In this document: piece by piece, positions 16,248 through 23,738 of the stretch
Position numbering within the stretch: the stretch's first letter is position 1
How the letters are laid out: every line of letters starts with the position of its first letter
Source: CAIKKG01 sp037444725
Lineage (GTDB): Bacteria > Patescibacteriota > Minisyncoccia > UBA6257 > GWB1-50-10
Length of the DNA stretch: 53,118 nt
Direction: 5' to 3'
Assembly: GCA_037444725.1 (NCBI GenBank)
Contig: JBBILW010000002.1
Span: forward strand, 1-53,118
Position numbers and translations under genes: made by a program
The notes under the pieces: generated by a model
Told to the model about the DNA's origin: nothing
The model's database searches: none
The model's input: only the letters and a program-made list of their open reading frames with translations

Positions 16248-16900
16248 GCGCCCTTCGCGGAAAATCGCTTCAATATTGTTATAACCTGCGCATCCTCTAT
16301 TTGCGGAAATTCCTTATAGCACTGTCCGACAGCGGCAAAAAAATCTATAGTGTGCGGACACGCAACCTCATCTGCATCGCCCCGCACCTGCGCCAGACTG
16401 TCCTGGGGCGAAACCGGAACGGCGACTACGATTTTCTTCGCTCCCCGTACTCGCGCGGCTTTCATCGCGGCGCGCATCGTGGTGCCGGTCGCAATGCCGT
16501 CATCGACAAGAATCGCGGTCTTCCCTTTTAAATCATGCATGGGCAAAATTTTCCTGTAATGCGCGGCGCGCGCCGCCGCTTCTTGTCGCCGCTTATCAAT
16601 AACAACCTCAAAAGCCCGTTGTGGACCGCACACCTCTTCATTCATAGTCCAATCGAAAAATGACTCGCCGTCTTCGGTGACCGCGCCTACCGCAAACTCG
16701 TCATTGTGGGGCGGCGTTACTTTTTTTACGATAATAACATCAAGCGGAAGAGAAAGTCCTTCGGCAATTTTTGCCGCGAGCACCACACCGCCGCGAGGCA
16801 GACCGAGCACGACTGCCGAATCACTACGGCGGTACTTCTCAAGCAAAGGGAGTAATTGAGCAGCAGCTTCTTCACGGTCCGCGAACAACTGTTTACTCAT
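16244..16900 (-). CDS. Type I phosphoribosyltransferase
   Basis: TAILVDDGIATGTTMRAA is the PRPP loop of type I PRTases; LGLPRGGVVLAAKIAEGL and DVIIVKKVTPPHNDEFAVGAV are typical of the ComF-like/predicted PRTase group. Substrate base unknown. Two ATGs are possible; the one at 16900 was chosen because TATAAT (16911-16916) overlaps the upstream ATG at 16912, so a transcript from this box would begin near 16904. Overlaps prs by 4 nt. Confidence 0.78.
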   Translation of the reverse strand: MSKQLFADREEAAAQLLPLLEKYRRSDSAVVLGLPRGGVVLAAKIAEGLSLPLDVIIVKKVTPPHNDEFAVGAVTEDGESFFDWTMNEEVCGPQRAFEVVIDKRRQEAAARAAHYRKILPMHDLKGKTAILVDDGIATGTTMRAAMKAARVRGAKKIVVAVPVSPQDSLAQVRGDADEVACPHTIDFFAAVGQCYKEFPQIEDAQVITILKRFSAKGA

Positions 16901-16980
16901 AGCTACTTTCATTATACTAGTTCCGGTTATTCTAAACAGTGCATAACAATAGGCCCATCGCGCGCATAATTTCCCTATAA

Positions 16981-17003
16981 CAAAACCGCCCTTCTTCGGG
17001 CGG
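16981..17003 (-). terminator. Terminator of the HAD hydrolase gene
   Basis: CCGCCC-GAAGAA-GGGCGG stem with TTTTG on the minus strand. Confidence 0.8.
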
Positions 17004-17015
17004 CCTCATAATTCC

Positions 17016-17702
17016 TTACTGCAAGCGGTAAATCACGTCTTTCCGTTCTACGACCACCCTCCAACCCGCACGTTTTGCGTGCGCATACAGTACGCTATTC
17101 GGATTAAAACAGATGGGATTATCGACAAGTTTCAGAAAAGGAATGTCGGATTCCGAATCGCCCACACCAACGGAACCCTTGAGCGAGAGTCCGTGCTCTT
17201 CCACGATGCGTTTCAACAATTTCGCCTTATCACGTGCAAGATCGAGATACATTATCTCATTCTTTAACTTTCCCCTCCCGTCGACTTTATACACCGTGCC
17301 GTACGAACGATCGAACCCGAGCGTTTTCACAAACGCATCGACAAGTTCTTTGGGAGAATGTGAAATAGCGATGATGTAATATTTTTTGCGGCGCAGTTCG
17401 TGCACGAGGTCGCGCGTATAGCGATACACGCGGTTCTGGTGGAACTTCACCACTTTGCGCGCGATACGGAGAAAATGCGCGCGATCCACGCCATCGATAT
17501 GCGCGTCGAACGCGTCGACCACTCTGCGGATGTATGCGTCGTAGGTACCCTTGCGGTCGAGCCAATCCCTGTACGCCGCATGGTACATCGCTTCCGCTTT
17601 GGCGGGGAAAAGTCCATCTTGGATAAGCGCCTCGGTCATTTCTATTACGAGACTCGAGCGGAAAATGGTGCCGTCGATGTCGAATATCGCAAGTCTTTGC
17701 AT
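17016..17702 (-). CDS. HAD-superfamily (IB-type) phosphatase
   Basis: 228 residues. FDIDGTIF supplies the nucleophile Asp8 and the acid/base Asp10; AISHSPKEL is motif II (Ser), KAKLLKRI carries motif III Lys, and VGVGDSESDIPFL is motif IV. The insertion and spacing resemble SerB-like subfamily IB phosphatases. Substrate unknown; phosphoserine or a related small phosphate ester is possible. Promoter TACAAT with TGA in front (17709-17714) ends 6 nt before the ATG. A terminator follows, so it is a single-gene unit. Confidence 0.78.
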   Translation of the reverse strand: MQRLAIFDIDGTIFRSSLVIEMTEALIQDGLFPAKAEAMYHAAYRDWLDRKGTYDAYIRRVVDAFDAHIDGVDRAHFLRIARKVVKFHQNRVYRYTRDLVHELRRKKYYIIAISHSPKELVDAFVKTLGFDRSYGTVYKVDGRGKLKNEIMYLDLARDKAKLLKRIVEEHGLSLKGSVGVGDSESDIPFLKLVDNPICFNPNSVLYAHAKRAGWRVVVERKDVIYRLQ

Positions 17703-17708
17703 GAGCGT

Positions 17709-17714
17709 ATTGTA
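17709..17714 (-). promoter_or_regulatory. Extended -10 (TGA-TACAAT), leaderless type
   Basis: GTGATACAAT followed by 6 nt and the ATG at 17702. Confidence 0.55.
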
Positions 17715-17741
17715 TCACTCCCTAAGCCTCACGCCAGCATG

Positions 17742-17779
17742 GAAAAAATCCGGTCCCTGGCATGGCCAAGGACCGGATT
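17742..17779 (-). terminator. Terminator of the peroxiredoxin gene
   Basis: AATCCGGTCC pairs with GGACCGGATT over a short loop, with T6 on the minus strand. Confidence 0.85.
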
Positions 17780-17784
17780 CATCG

Positions 17785-18363
17785 CTATATTTTTCCGACC
17801 AAATCAACTCCGGGCGTGAGCGTCTCAGCTCCCGGTTCCCAGCTTGCGGGACACACCTGTCCGGCGTGTGTCGCCACATACTGCGCCGCCTGAAGCTTGC
17901 GGAGCGTTTCCTTCGCGGAACGGCCGATGCTATTGTCGTGGATTTCCACGGACTTGATGATACCTTCAGGGTTCACGATGAACGTACCACGCAACGAAAG
18001 TCCCTCCTCTTCGATATACACGCCGAGCATGCGGGAAAGTTTTCCGTTATGATCCGCCGCCATCGGGTACTGCACCTTCTTGATTGCGGGCGAGCTGTCA
18101 TGCCAGGCCTTGTGCGTAAACGCGGTGTCGGTGCTCACGCTCACGACTTCAACATTCAGTTTCTGAAACTCCTTATAATGCGCCGCCAATTCCTCGAGTT
18201 CCGTAGGACACACGAAGGTGAAATCCGCGGGGTAGAAGAACAACACGACCCACTTCCCAAGCAGCGACGAGAGATTCAGCTTACTGAGCTCGTCTTTATG
18301 GAACACGTCCAACTCAATCTCCGGCAACGTACGCCCGACTATCGGGCACGAACACCCACTCAT
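17785..18363 (-). CDS. Typical 2-Cys peroxiredoxin (AhpC/Prx type)
   Basis: Reduces peroxides. The peroxidatic cysteine is Cys52 in FYPADFTFVCPTE; the resolving cysteine is Cys171 in GQVCPASW, counted from the start at 18363. Two more cysteines in the N-terminal MSGCSCPIVG are unusual and could bind metal or act in redox relay. An ATG nine codons upstream is also possible (MHNKEANCF). The reductase partner is not adjacent; the glutaredoxin at 40975 is a candidate. Stands alone with its own terminator. Confidence 0.88.
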   Translation of the reverse strand: MSGCSCPIVGRTLPEIELDVFHKDELSKLNLSSLLGKWVVLFFYPADFTFVCPTELEELAAHYKEFQKLNVEVVSVSTDTAFTHKAWHDSSPAIKKVQYPMAADHNGKLSRMLGVYIEEEGLSLRGTFIVNPEGIIKSVEIHDNSIGRSAKETLRKLQAAQYVATHAGQVCPASWEPGAETLTPGVDLVGKI

Positions 18364-18455
18364 AAAACAATTCGCTTCTTTGTTGTGCATAAAATATAGA
18401 TTATTGGTTTATTATCTGACGCTATCAGTATAGTAAATTGCAGAGAACGCGCAAC

Positions 18456-18491
18456 AAATAAAAAGTGCCCGTCGATACAATGACGGGCACT
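18456..18491 (-). terminator. Terminator of the 179-residue secreted protein gene
   Basis: AGTGCCCGTC pairs with GACGGGCACT around an 8-nt loop, followed by T5 on the minus strand. Confidence 0.85.
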
Positions 18492-18516
18492 CATGACCGG
18501 AACCCGGCCTGATGCA

Positions 18517-19056
18517 CTACAGCGTGCGGACGAACCGCTCGGCCGCGCGGTAGCACTCGGCCATCTTCCCCTTCGGCAGGACCTTCCCTGCGGTGAGCAG
18601 CGCGTGCGACTCGACGCAGGTCATGATCCGCAGGTTCTCCTCGTGGAGGGCCAGCCGGGTGTTGAAGTACCGCTCGTCCGTGAGAAGCGCGGCCTTGTGC
18701 AGCTCGATGCGCTCCTTGAGAACGGCGATCCCGGTCTCGCGCTGCGCGAGCGCGATGCGCTGCTTCGCGCAGGTGACCTCGCGCGGGAAGATGACGCGAC
18801 ATGAAGCGGTGTACGTCTCGTTCGCCTTCTCGTACTGCTTCTCGAGCTTGTAGAGCTCGATGTACCGCGCGGCGAGAGCCGTACGCTGCGCGGCGAGCTT
18901 CGGCGCCTGCTCCTTGAGGAGCCGCGCGAGCTTCGCGTCGCTCTTCTGCGTCACGGCGTACTCCTTCTTGAGCTCCGCATCGATGCTCGGCGCGGCGTTC
19001 GCGACGAACGGAACGGCGAGCGTGATGGCGACGAACATCGAGATGATGGTCTTCAT
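18517..19056 (-). CDS. Secreted helical orphan protein
   Basis: 179 residues. The signal peptide MKTIISMFVAITLAVPFVANA ends in AxA before a strongly helical, coiled-coil-like region (KSDAKLARLLKEQAPKLAAQ...). Cysteines at CRVIFPREVTC, MTC and AEC could pair outside the cell. The start at 19056 is set by AGGGAGAAGCACC-ATG; an upstream in-frame start lacks a signal peptide. GC-rich codons contrast with neighbours. It has its own promoter (19113-19141), leader of about 50 nt and terminator. No family recognised. Confidence 0.65.
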   Translation of the reverse strand: MKTIISMFVAITLAVPFVANAAPSIDAELKKEYAVTQKSDAKLARLLKEQAPKLAAQRTALAARYIELYKLEKQYEKANETYTASCRVIFPREVTCAKQRIALAQRETGIAVLKERIELHKAALLTDERYFNTRLALHEENLRIMTCVESHALLTAGKVLPKGKMAECYRAAERFVRTL

Positions 19057-19112
19057 GGTGCTTCTCCCTTCGTGGGTTGGGGTGGTTTTCCAGCTTGTAA
19101 AAGAACAATATA

Positions 19113-19141
19113 AATGTACCACACTATTATATAAAAGTCAA
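19113..19141 (-). promoter_or_regulatory. Promoter of the secreted orphan gene
   Basis: TTGACT, 17-bp spacer ending GTGTGG, TACATT. The TGTGG just before the -10 recurs at three other orphan genes. Confidence 0.65.
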
Positions 19142-19189
19142 TAGACAGCACATACGCATTCCCCCGCTCTGCATATGTAAAAAAGCAAA

Positions 19190-19219
19190 TAAAAACCCCA
19201 GACATTCATGCCTGGGGTT
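19190..19219 (-). terminator. Terminator of the 19226-20160 operon
   Basis: AACCCCAG pairs with CTGGGGTT, T5 on the minus strand. Confidence 0.8.
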
Positions 19220-19225
19220 ACACAA

Positions 19226-19792
19226 TCAAATATTCGGCCATTCCGGAATGCGCTCCTTCCCTTTGAGCAGCACGCCGCAACGCTCGCGCGCAAGCCATGG
19301 CGGCGGATTGCCGAGCTCGATAACGCAGAGCTGAATCTCCACCGTTATTACATTTAAACGGCGGACGAGAGGGTCGATCGCCTCATTCATCGCCTCAATG
19401 CGGATGATGTTATTGCGATGCTCCGCAAATGCGGTGACAAAGTTTTTGTTTGCATCATCGACCGCAACGCTCAACGCCGCAACTTCATCAACAGCGCCGG
19501 AAAACCGCGAGAAATAGTCCGAATCGGCATCGTCGTGCGATTCGCTCGCCGCTTCCAGAGCCTCTCGCTTCTCTTCGAGTTTCTCGCTCAATGCTTCTCG
19601 CTCACGGGAGAGAGCGTTCAAGCGCTCCATGCATGCGTCGTCCTTCCTGAGCAATGTCCACTTCTTTTCGAGAAGCGGCCGAAGCTCGCTCAATATCTCC
19701 TTCTGTTCATCAATGCGCGCCTCCGCCTTCGGATCAAGCTCCGCGCGCGCGGCAAAAGGAAGCAATACAAGAATCAGGAGTAAGCGAATCAT
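19226..19792 (-). CDS. Secreted coiled-coil orphan protein
   Basis: 188 residues. Short signal peptide (MIRLLLILVLLPFAARA), then long amphipathic helices rich in Glu, Lys, Ala and Leu (LSREREALSEKLEEKREAL) and a C-terminal part with two or three cysteines (IQLCVIELG, ARERCGVLL). Resembles the product of 18517-19056 in size, design and codon use but with no clear sequence identity. Its ATG overlaps the TGA of the preceding gene (ATGA), so both are one coupled operon ending at a terminator. Function unknown. Confidence 0.6.
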   Translation of the reverse strand: MIRLLLILVLLPFAARAELDPKAEARIDEQKEILSELRPLLEKKWTLLRKDDACMERLNALSREREALSEKLEEKREALEAASESHDDADSDYFSRFSGAVDEVAALSVAVDDANKNFVTAFAEHRNNIIRIEAMNEAIDPLVRRLNVITVEIQLCVIELGNPPPWLARERCGVLLKGKERIPEWPNI

Positions 19793-20160
19793 AGCTCAAC
19801 ACCCTTTCCCCGTTTGGACTTTTTCTGCTTCTCCGCCCACGGCGTGACATGCTTCTCATAGCACGCATCAACCATAATCTCCATCCGCTTCAGCGTCTTT
19901 TCGTCCAGAGTCTCAGGGATGCCCTTGGGGAAGGCCTCCTTCGATTTTGAAACGAAGCAACGACAGTATGCCCTCAGGTTTTGCAGCGGAAGGCCCGGCT
20001 CGACTTCGCCGATTCTCGCCTCGCAAAGCGTAAGGGCTGCGTCGAAAACCTCCTTCGTCCAGGGCGAATCCGCGGAAACGGGTGGAGCCTTTGCAGGCGG
20101 CTTCTCCCCGCGTACCGTCATCGGAATGAGAACCGCGAGAATCGCAAGAACGTATCGCAT
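19789..20160 (-). CDS. Secreted Cys-containing orphan protein
   Basis: 123 residues. Signal peptide MRYVLAILAVLIPMTVRG, Pro/Ala linker, then a helical domain with cysteines at LTLCEA, AYCRCF and DACYEKH, a spacing that suggests two disulfides, and a basic tail (KQKKSKRGKG). The ATG at 20160 has AAAGGAG 8 nt upstream; a GTG two codons before it would leave no room for that site. First gene of a two-gene operon with 19226-19792. No family recognised. Confidence 0.6.
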   Translation of the reverse strand: MRYVLAILAVLIPMTVRGEKPPAKAPPVSADSPWTKEVFDAALTLCEARIGEVEPGLPLQNLRAYCRCFVSKSKEAFPKGIPETLDEKTLKRMEIMVDACYEKHVTPWAEKQKKSKRGKGVEL

Positions 20161-20204
20161 ACGCACCTCTCCTTTTGCTGTCGTGTGAGTGCGGCTGTTT
20201 TGTT

Positions 20205-20210
20205 AATGTA
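20205..20210 (-). promoter_or_regulatory. Candidate -10 (TACATT) of the 20160 operon
   Basis: TACATT is the same hexamer as for the orphan at 18517-19056, about 45 nt upstream of the start. No good -35 is seen, so this is weak. Confidence 0.3.
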
Positions 20211-20255
20211 CGTCACTTTCAGTAATAGCACTCCCTCTATCCACTGTCTAACCGC

Positions 20256-20284
20256 TTGACTGGTGAACATTCGTTCACTATCGT
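20256..20284 (+). promoter_or_regulatory. lexA promoter with embedded LexA box
   Basis: TTGACT (20256-20261), 17-bp spacer, TATCGT (20279-20284). The spacer is filled by GTGAACATTCGTTCAC (20263-20278), which matches the GAAC-N4-GTTC SOS box of Gram-positive LexA/DinR. The expected transcription start falls next to the ATG at 20292. LexA binding here would block polymerase directly, so lexA-dinB should be autoregulated and DNA-damage inducible. Confidence 0.78.
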
Positions 20285-20291
20285 TATAGCA

Positions 20292-20861
20292 ATGAAACGC
20301 AACGAGCACGTGGAAAAAATTATCGGGTTTTATCACGCACGGAAACGTATGCCGAGCTACCGCGAGATTATGCGGCTCACGGGATTTAAATCAACAAACG
20401 CGGTCTACAAATTCGTGGAAAAACTGGTTGCGGCGAACCTCGTAAAAAAGGATGGTCAGTCGCGCCTTATTCCCACGGGACTCATGAATGAAACGCCAGT
20501 GCTCGGCCGCGTCGAGGCGGGCTTCCCCTCCCCCGCGGAAGAAGAGCTCGTCGACACGATGAGCATCGACGAATATCTCATCGAAAACCGCGAAGCGACG
20601 TATCTCTTAAAAGTGAGCGGCGACTCGATGATTGGCGCAGGCATCATGGCGGGCGACCTCGTGCTCGTGGAGCGCAAGGGCGACGCGCGCGACGGCGAAA
20701 TCGTCATCGCGGAAGTCGACCACAAGTGGACTATGAAGTACCTTAGAAAGAAAAGCGGAAGGATATTTCTCGAAGCAGCAAACGAAAAATACAAACCCAT
20801 AATCCCGAAAGAAGAATTAAAGATTGCCGCAGTCGTAAAAGCTGTCATCCGTAAATACTAA
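20292..20861 (+). CDS. lexA: LexA SOS repressor
   Basis: 189 residues. N-terminal winged helix-turn-helix (MPSYREIMRLTGFKSTNAVY) binds DNA. The self-cleavage bond is Ala76-Gly77 in VEAGFP; Ser112 (SGDSM) and Lys149 (TMKYL) are the S24 peptidase catalytic pair. The start at 20292 was chosen because the LexA box and promoter lie directly upstream and an earlier ATG (20256) would overlap the -35. The Y-family polymerase starts 8 nt after the stop, forming a compact SOS cassette. Confidence 0.9.
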   Translation: MKRNEHVEKIIGFYHARKRMPSYREIMRLTGFKSTNAVYKFVEKLVAANLVKKDGQSRLIPTGLMNETPVLGRVEAGFPSPAEEELVDTMSIDEYLIENREATYLLKVSGDSMIGAGIMAGDLVLVERKGDARDGEIVIAEVDHKWTMKYLRKKSGRIFLEAANEKYKPIIPKEELKIAAVVKAVIRKY

Positions 20862-20868
20862 AAGACGT

Positions 20869-22188
20869 ATGTCGTACGACGCCGCGCTCTCGATAGGCTC
20901 CTTCCCCCGCGCCATCCTCCACATCGACGGCGATGCGTTTTTTGCGTCCTGCGAACAATCGCGCAACCCCGCCCTCCGCGGCAAGCCCGTCGTGACCGGC
21001 AAAGAACGCGGCATCGCCTCTTCGATGAGTTATGAGGCAAAAGCATGCGGCGTCACGCGCGCTATGCCGCTCCACGAAATCAGGAAGCGCTGCCCGAACG
21101 TCGTCATCCTCCCTTCGGATTATGAAACCTACAGCCTCCTCTCGAAGCGCCTCTACGCGATTGTCCGCCGCTATACGCCCGACGTCGAGGAGTATGGCAT
21201 CGATGAGTGCTTTGCGGATATTACCGGCCTCCGCCGCCCGCTCCACATGTCATACGAACAAATTGCGGAACGCATAAAACGCGAGCTCGATACGGAGCTC
21301 GGCTTTACGTTTTCGATAGGCTTGGCGCCCAACAAAGTCGTCGCGAAAGTGGCTTCAAAGTGGAAGAAACCTTCTGGGCTTACCGTTATCCCCGCTCGTG
21401 AAATCCATACGTTTCTTGAGAATCTCCCGGCGGAAAAAATCTGGGGCATCGGGCGGCACACGAGTAATTATCTTGAAAAACTCGGCATAACAACCGCGCT
21501 GCAATTTGCACGTATGCGTGAATCGGAAGTTCGTGCGCGATTTTCAAAGCCGTTTTATGAAATATGGCAGGAATTAAACGGCAGATTCATCCTTCCGCTC
21601 ACCCTCGAAGAAAAAACGAGCCAGGCATCAATCCAGAAAATGCGGACGTTTACTCCGCCCTCGAACGATAAAAAATTCGTGTTCGCGCAGCTCTCAAAAA
21701 ATATAGAGAACGCGTGCATCAAAGCACGCCGCTACAAGCTTGCCGCACGGCGCATTACCATACTGCTCCGCACAAGTACGTTTCACGATACGGCCGCCGA
21801 ACTTTCTCTCTCTCATGGCAGCGCTTTCCCCGATGAAATAGTGACCGCGTGCGAATCACCATTCAATTCGCTCTTCAACCCGCGCGTCACGTATCGCGCG
21901 ACGGCTGTTATTTTGACGAAGTTCGAGCCCGTGCTTTCTCAGCAGCCTGACCTCTTCGGCGAATCCGTGCGCGTAGAGCGCCTCGTAAAACTTTACGATG
22001 CGGTGGATGCCATTGCCGCGCGATACGGAAAACATACCGCATTCCTCGGCTCAAGTTTTGCGGCGCATGCGTACGCGCAGCACAAAGGTGACCGCGGCGA
22101 CGCGCCCGAACGGAAACACATGGGTATAAAAGGCGAAACAAAACGCCAGCGCCTCAATATTCCGATGTTCATCGGAGACGTTTCATAA
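20869..22188 (+). CDS. dinB: Y-family DNA polymerase (DinB/Pol IV type)
   Basis: Error-prone translesion polymerase. HIDGDAFFASCE holds Asp20 and Asp22; YGIDECFADITG holds Asp112 and Glu113, together the metal-binding acidic residues. The thumb HhH (LPAEKIWGIGRHTSNYLEKL) and little-finger domain follow. QPDLF at 359-363 is a sliding-clamp binding motif, but unusually about 76 residues before the C-terminus, with a conserved-looking tail after it. Length 439 exceeds E. coli DinB (351) and is nearer UmuC. Cotranscribed with lexA. Confidence 0.9.
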   Translation: MSYDAALSIGSFPRAILHIDGDAFFASCEQSRNPALRGKPVVTGKERGIASSMSYEAKACGVTRAMPLHEIRKRCPNVVILPSDYETYSLLSKRLYAIVRRYTPDVEEYGIDECFADITGLRRPLHMSYEQIAERIKRELDTELGFTFSIGLAPNKVVAKVASKWKKPSGLTVIPAREIHTFLENLPAEKIWGIGRHTSNYLEKLGITTALQFARMRESEVRARFSKPFYEIWQELNGRFILPLTLEEKTSQASIQKMRTFTPPSNDKKFVFAQLSKNIENACIKARRYKLAARRITILLRTSTFHDTAAELSLSHGSAFPDEIVTACESPFNSLFNPRVTYRATAVILTKFEPVLSQQPDLFGESVRVERLVKLYDAVDAIAARYGKHTAFLGSSFAAHAYAQHKGDRGDAPERKHMGIKGETKRQRLNIPMFIGDVS

Positions 22189-22190
22189 CA

Positions 22191-22220
22191 AAGACCCCAA
22201 CAATTTCGTTGGGGTTAAAC
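22191..22220. terminator. Terminator shared by dinB and the converging orphan
   Basis: ACCCCAAC-aatttc-GTTGGGGT, a stable stem between two converging genes with T-rich flanks. Confidence 0.8.
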
Positions 22221-22227
22221 TTATCGG

Positions 22228-22578
22228 TCACGTACGCGCAGACTCCGGCGTGCGTTCGATGTAGTAGATGATGGCGACGATGAGGTCCTCGCCGTCACCA
22301 TCATCGGTGAAGTGATGAATCATTTTCCAGACGGTGACATGAGGATGCTCCGCGAACCATCTGGTCATGTTCCTTGCGAAATCGCCAACCTCCTCGTGCG
22401 GCTCCTCCTCGTGCGTCACCTCCTCGTGCGTCACCTCCTCGTGCGTCACCTCCACGAGGTCGATTACCTCCTCAGCCGTCGCATCGGCCGCGCCTCCGCC
22501 CGGAGGAACGTCTCCGGGCTTCTTTTCCGGAAACACAGGCATCGCTCCGATGTACCCTTCAATGATCGCACACTTCAT
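22228..22578 (-). CDS. Orphan protein with VTHEE tandem repeat
   Basis: 116 residues. A short N-terminal segment (MKCAIIEGYIGAMPVFPEKK) and Pro/Gly linker lead to three to four copies of a five-residue unit (VTHEE), then a folded-looking C-terminal half (NMTRWFAEHPHVTVWKMIHHF...DLIVAIIYYIER). GGAGG lies just before the ATG. GC-rich codons, own promoter at 22623-22651 and terminator. Repeated His-Glu-Glu could bind metal, but this is a guess. No family recognised. Confidence 0.55.
   Translation of the reverse strand: MKCAIIEGYIGAMPVFPEKKPGDVPPGGGAADATAEEVIDLVEVTHEEVTHEEVTHEEEPHEEVGDFARNMTRWFAEHPHVTVWKMIHHFTDDGDGEDLIVAIIYYIERTPESART
22388..22452. repeat. 15-nt tandem repeat encoding VTHEE
   Basis: About four copies of a unit reading CTCCTCGTGCGTCAC on the plus strand (the first is diverged), in frame within the gene at 22228-22578. 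A likely site of replication slippage changing copy number by whole codons. Confidence 0.8.
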
Positions 22579-22622
22579 ATATCCTCCATTTCTCCCTGTT
22601 AGGTGTGAATGAAACTATGAAG

Positions 22623-22651
22623 ACAATGCGACATAACGAAAACAATGTCAA
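22623..22651 (-). promoter_or_regulatory. Promoter of the VTHEE orphan gene
   Basis: TTGACA, 17-bp spacer ending ATGTCG, CATTGT, about 45 nt before the ATG. The layout matches other orphan promoters (TGTGG here TGTCG). Confidence 0.55.
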
Positions 22652-22767
22652 CTATTTCGAAGGTAAGAAAATATCCAAAAAATCGTCTTATGCGTGAGGG
22701 CAAATCATGCGAAAAGGTCGAATGTGCCGCGCCCTCATTGCGCAACATTAACTAAGAATATAACCAC

Positions 22768-23679
22768 ATGAACAACAAAACATACCGATCACTATTCGTG
22801 ATACTTACGATTATCGCGCTTGCCTCGTCGAGCGCGGGTATCGTACAGGCAGACAACGAAGGGAGAGGAAACGGAGCAGCGAAAAAGCTGACTCAGCAGG
22901 TTAGGAAAATTGCGGAGCTCGATAGAGAGCTCAACAAAGAGTTGAGGGAATCAGAAAAAGAAAACCGCTCTTCGATTCCCGTATACTCGCCCGCATCGGT
23001 GGCCATCAATCCGAACGGCGAAACGAAATTGAACAGCGCGGAAGTGGTGACCGCACCGGGCACCGCGTCATCGACGATGCTCACCGCACGCGTATGGGGA
23101 ATCACCTTCACGCTCGCACTTGATGGCGGAAGTAAGCTCAAAGCCCGCGGCGGCGCAATCAGCGCGTCGCAGATTCAAGTCGGCGACAAATTGAATGTCT
23201 CTGGAATCGCGAACGCGGCAGTTCCCCTTACTATCCAAGTCAGACAGCTCGACGACATGACATTGAATGTCGCAAACACTGGCGCAAATAATGACGAACT
23301 TACGCGTCTCCGCGCACAGATTCAGGCACTCATGGACAAGTTGAACGCACTCCTTGCGCGCGCAGGAGGAAATGCCACAACCACTCCGAATCCGGTAGTA
23401 GTTCCCGTAATCATCCCGACGCTCGCATCAATCAGCCCTGCGACGACTACGGCAAGCTCAACCGCGTTCACTCTTACGGTAACCGGCACGAACTTCGCGT
23501 CGACAAGCGTAATCAACTGGGGTAACACGGCGCTTGCGAGCCTCTTCGTATCGGGAACTCAACTGACCGCAACAGTCCCCGCAGCGAATATCGCAGTTGC
23601 AGGAAGCACCGTCATCACGGTAACAACGCCGGGAATCGGCGGAGGAACCTCGAACGGAATAGCATTCAGCGCTCAATAG
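22768..23679 (+). CDS. Secreted protein with IPT/TIG domain
   Basis: 303 residues. Signal peptide (SLFVILTIIALASSSAGIVQA), a charged helical stretch (KKLTQQVRKIAELDRELNKE), a beta domain (STMLTARVWGITFTLAL...VGDKLNVSG) resembling DUF5666-like OB folds, a short coiled coil (DELTRLRAQIQALMDKLNAL), then an IPT/TIG immunoglobulin-like domain (ISPATTTASSTAFTLTVTGT). Probably a surface adhesion or scaffold protein. The upstream 180 bp hold a GAAAAGGTCGAATGT motif shared with two other genes. Confidence 0.65.
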   Translation: MNNKTYRSLFVILTIIALASSSAGIVQADNEGRGNGAAKKLTQQVRKIAELDRELNKELRESEKENRSSIPVYSPASVAINPNGETKLNSAEVVTAPGTASSTMLTARVWGITFTLALDGGSKLKARGGAISASQIQVGDKLNVSGIANAAVPLTIQVRQLDDMTLNVANTGANNDELTRLRAQIQALMDKLNALLARAGGNATTTPNPVVVPVIIPTLASISPATTTASSTAFTLTVTGTNFASTSVINWGNTALASLFVSGTQLTATVPAANIAVAGSTVITVTTPGIGGGTSNGIAFSAQ

Positions 23680-23694
23680 ACACAAGAGCAAATA

Positions 23695-23722
23695 CAAAAA
23701 ACCGCGCTAAGCGCGGTTTTTT
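23695..23722. terminator. Bidirectional terminator between two surface protein genes
   Basis: AAAAAACCGCGC-taa-GCGCGGTTTTTT, a perfect stem with T runs both ways. Confidence 0.9.
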
Positions 23723-23738
23723 GTTGAGCTAAATTGCG

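Noticed and set aside
18491..19108. 205-codon Arg/His/Ala-rich frame opposite-phase to the secreted orphan
   Set aside because: Composition (long runs of Arg, Ala, His) is that of a shadow frame of a GC-rich gene. The overlapping frame has a signal peptide and Shine-Dalgarno.
22388..22452. CRISPR-like direct repeats
   Set aside because: Units are contiguous, in frame and without unique spacers, so this is a coding tandem repeat.
22312..22612. Plus-strand frames over the VTHEE repeats
   Set aside because: They exist only because the 15-nt repeat is open in several frames. The minus-strand frame has the Shine-Dalgarno, promoter and terminator.
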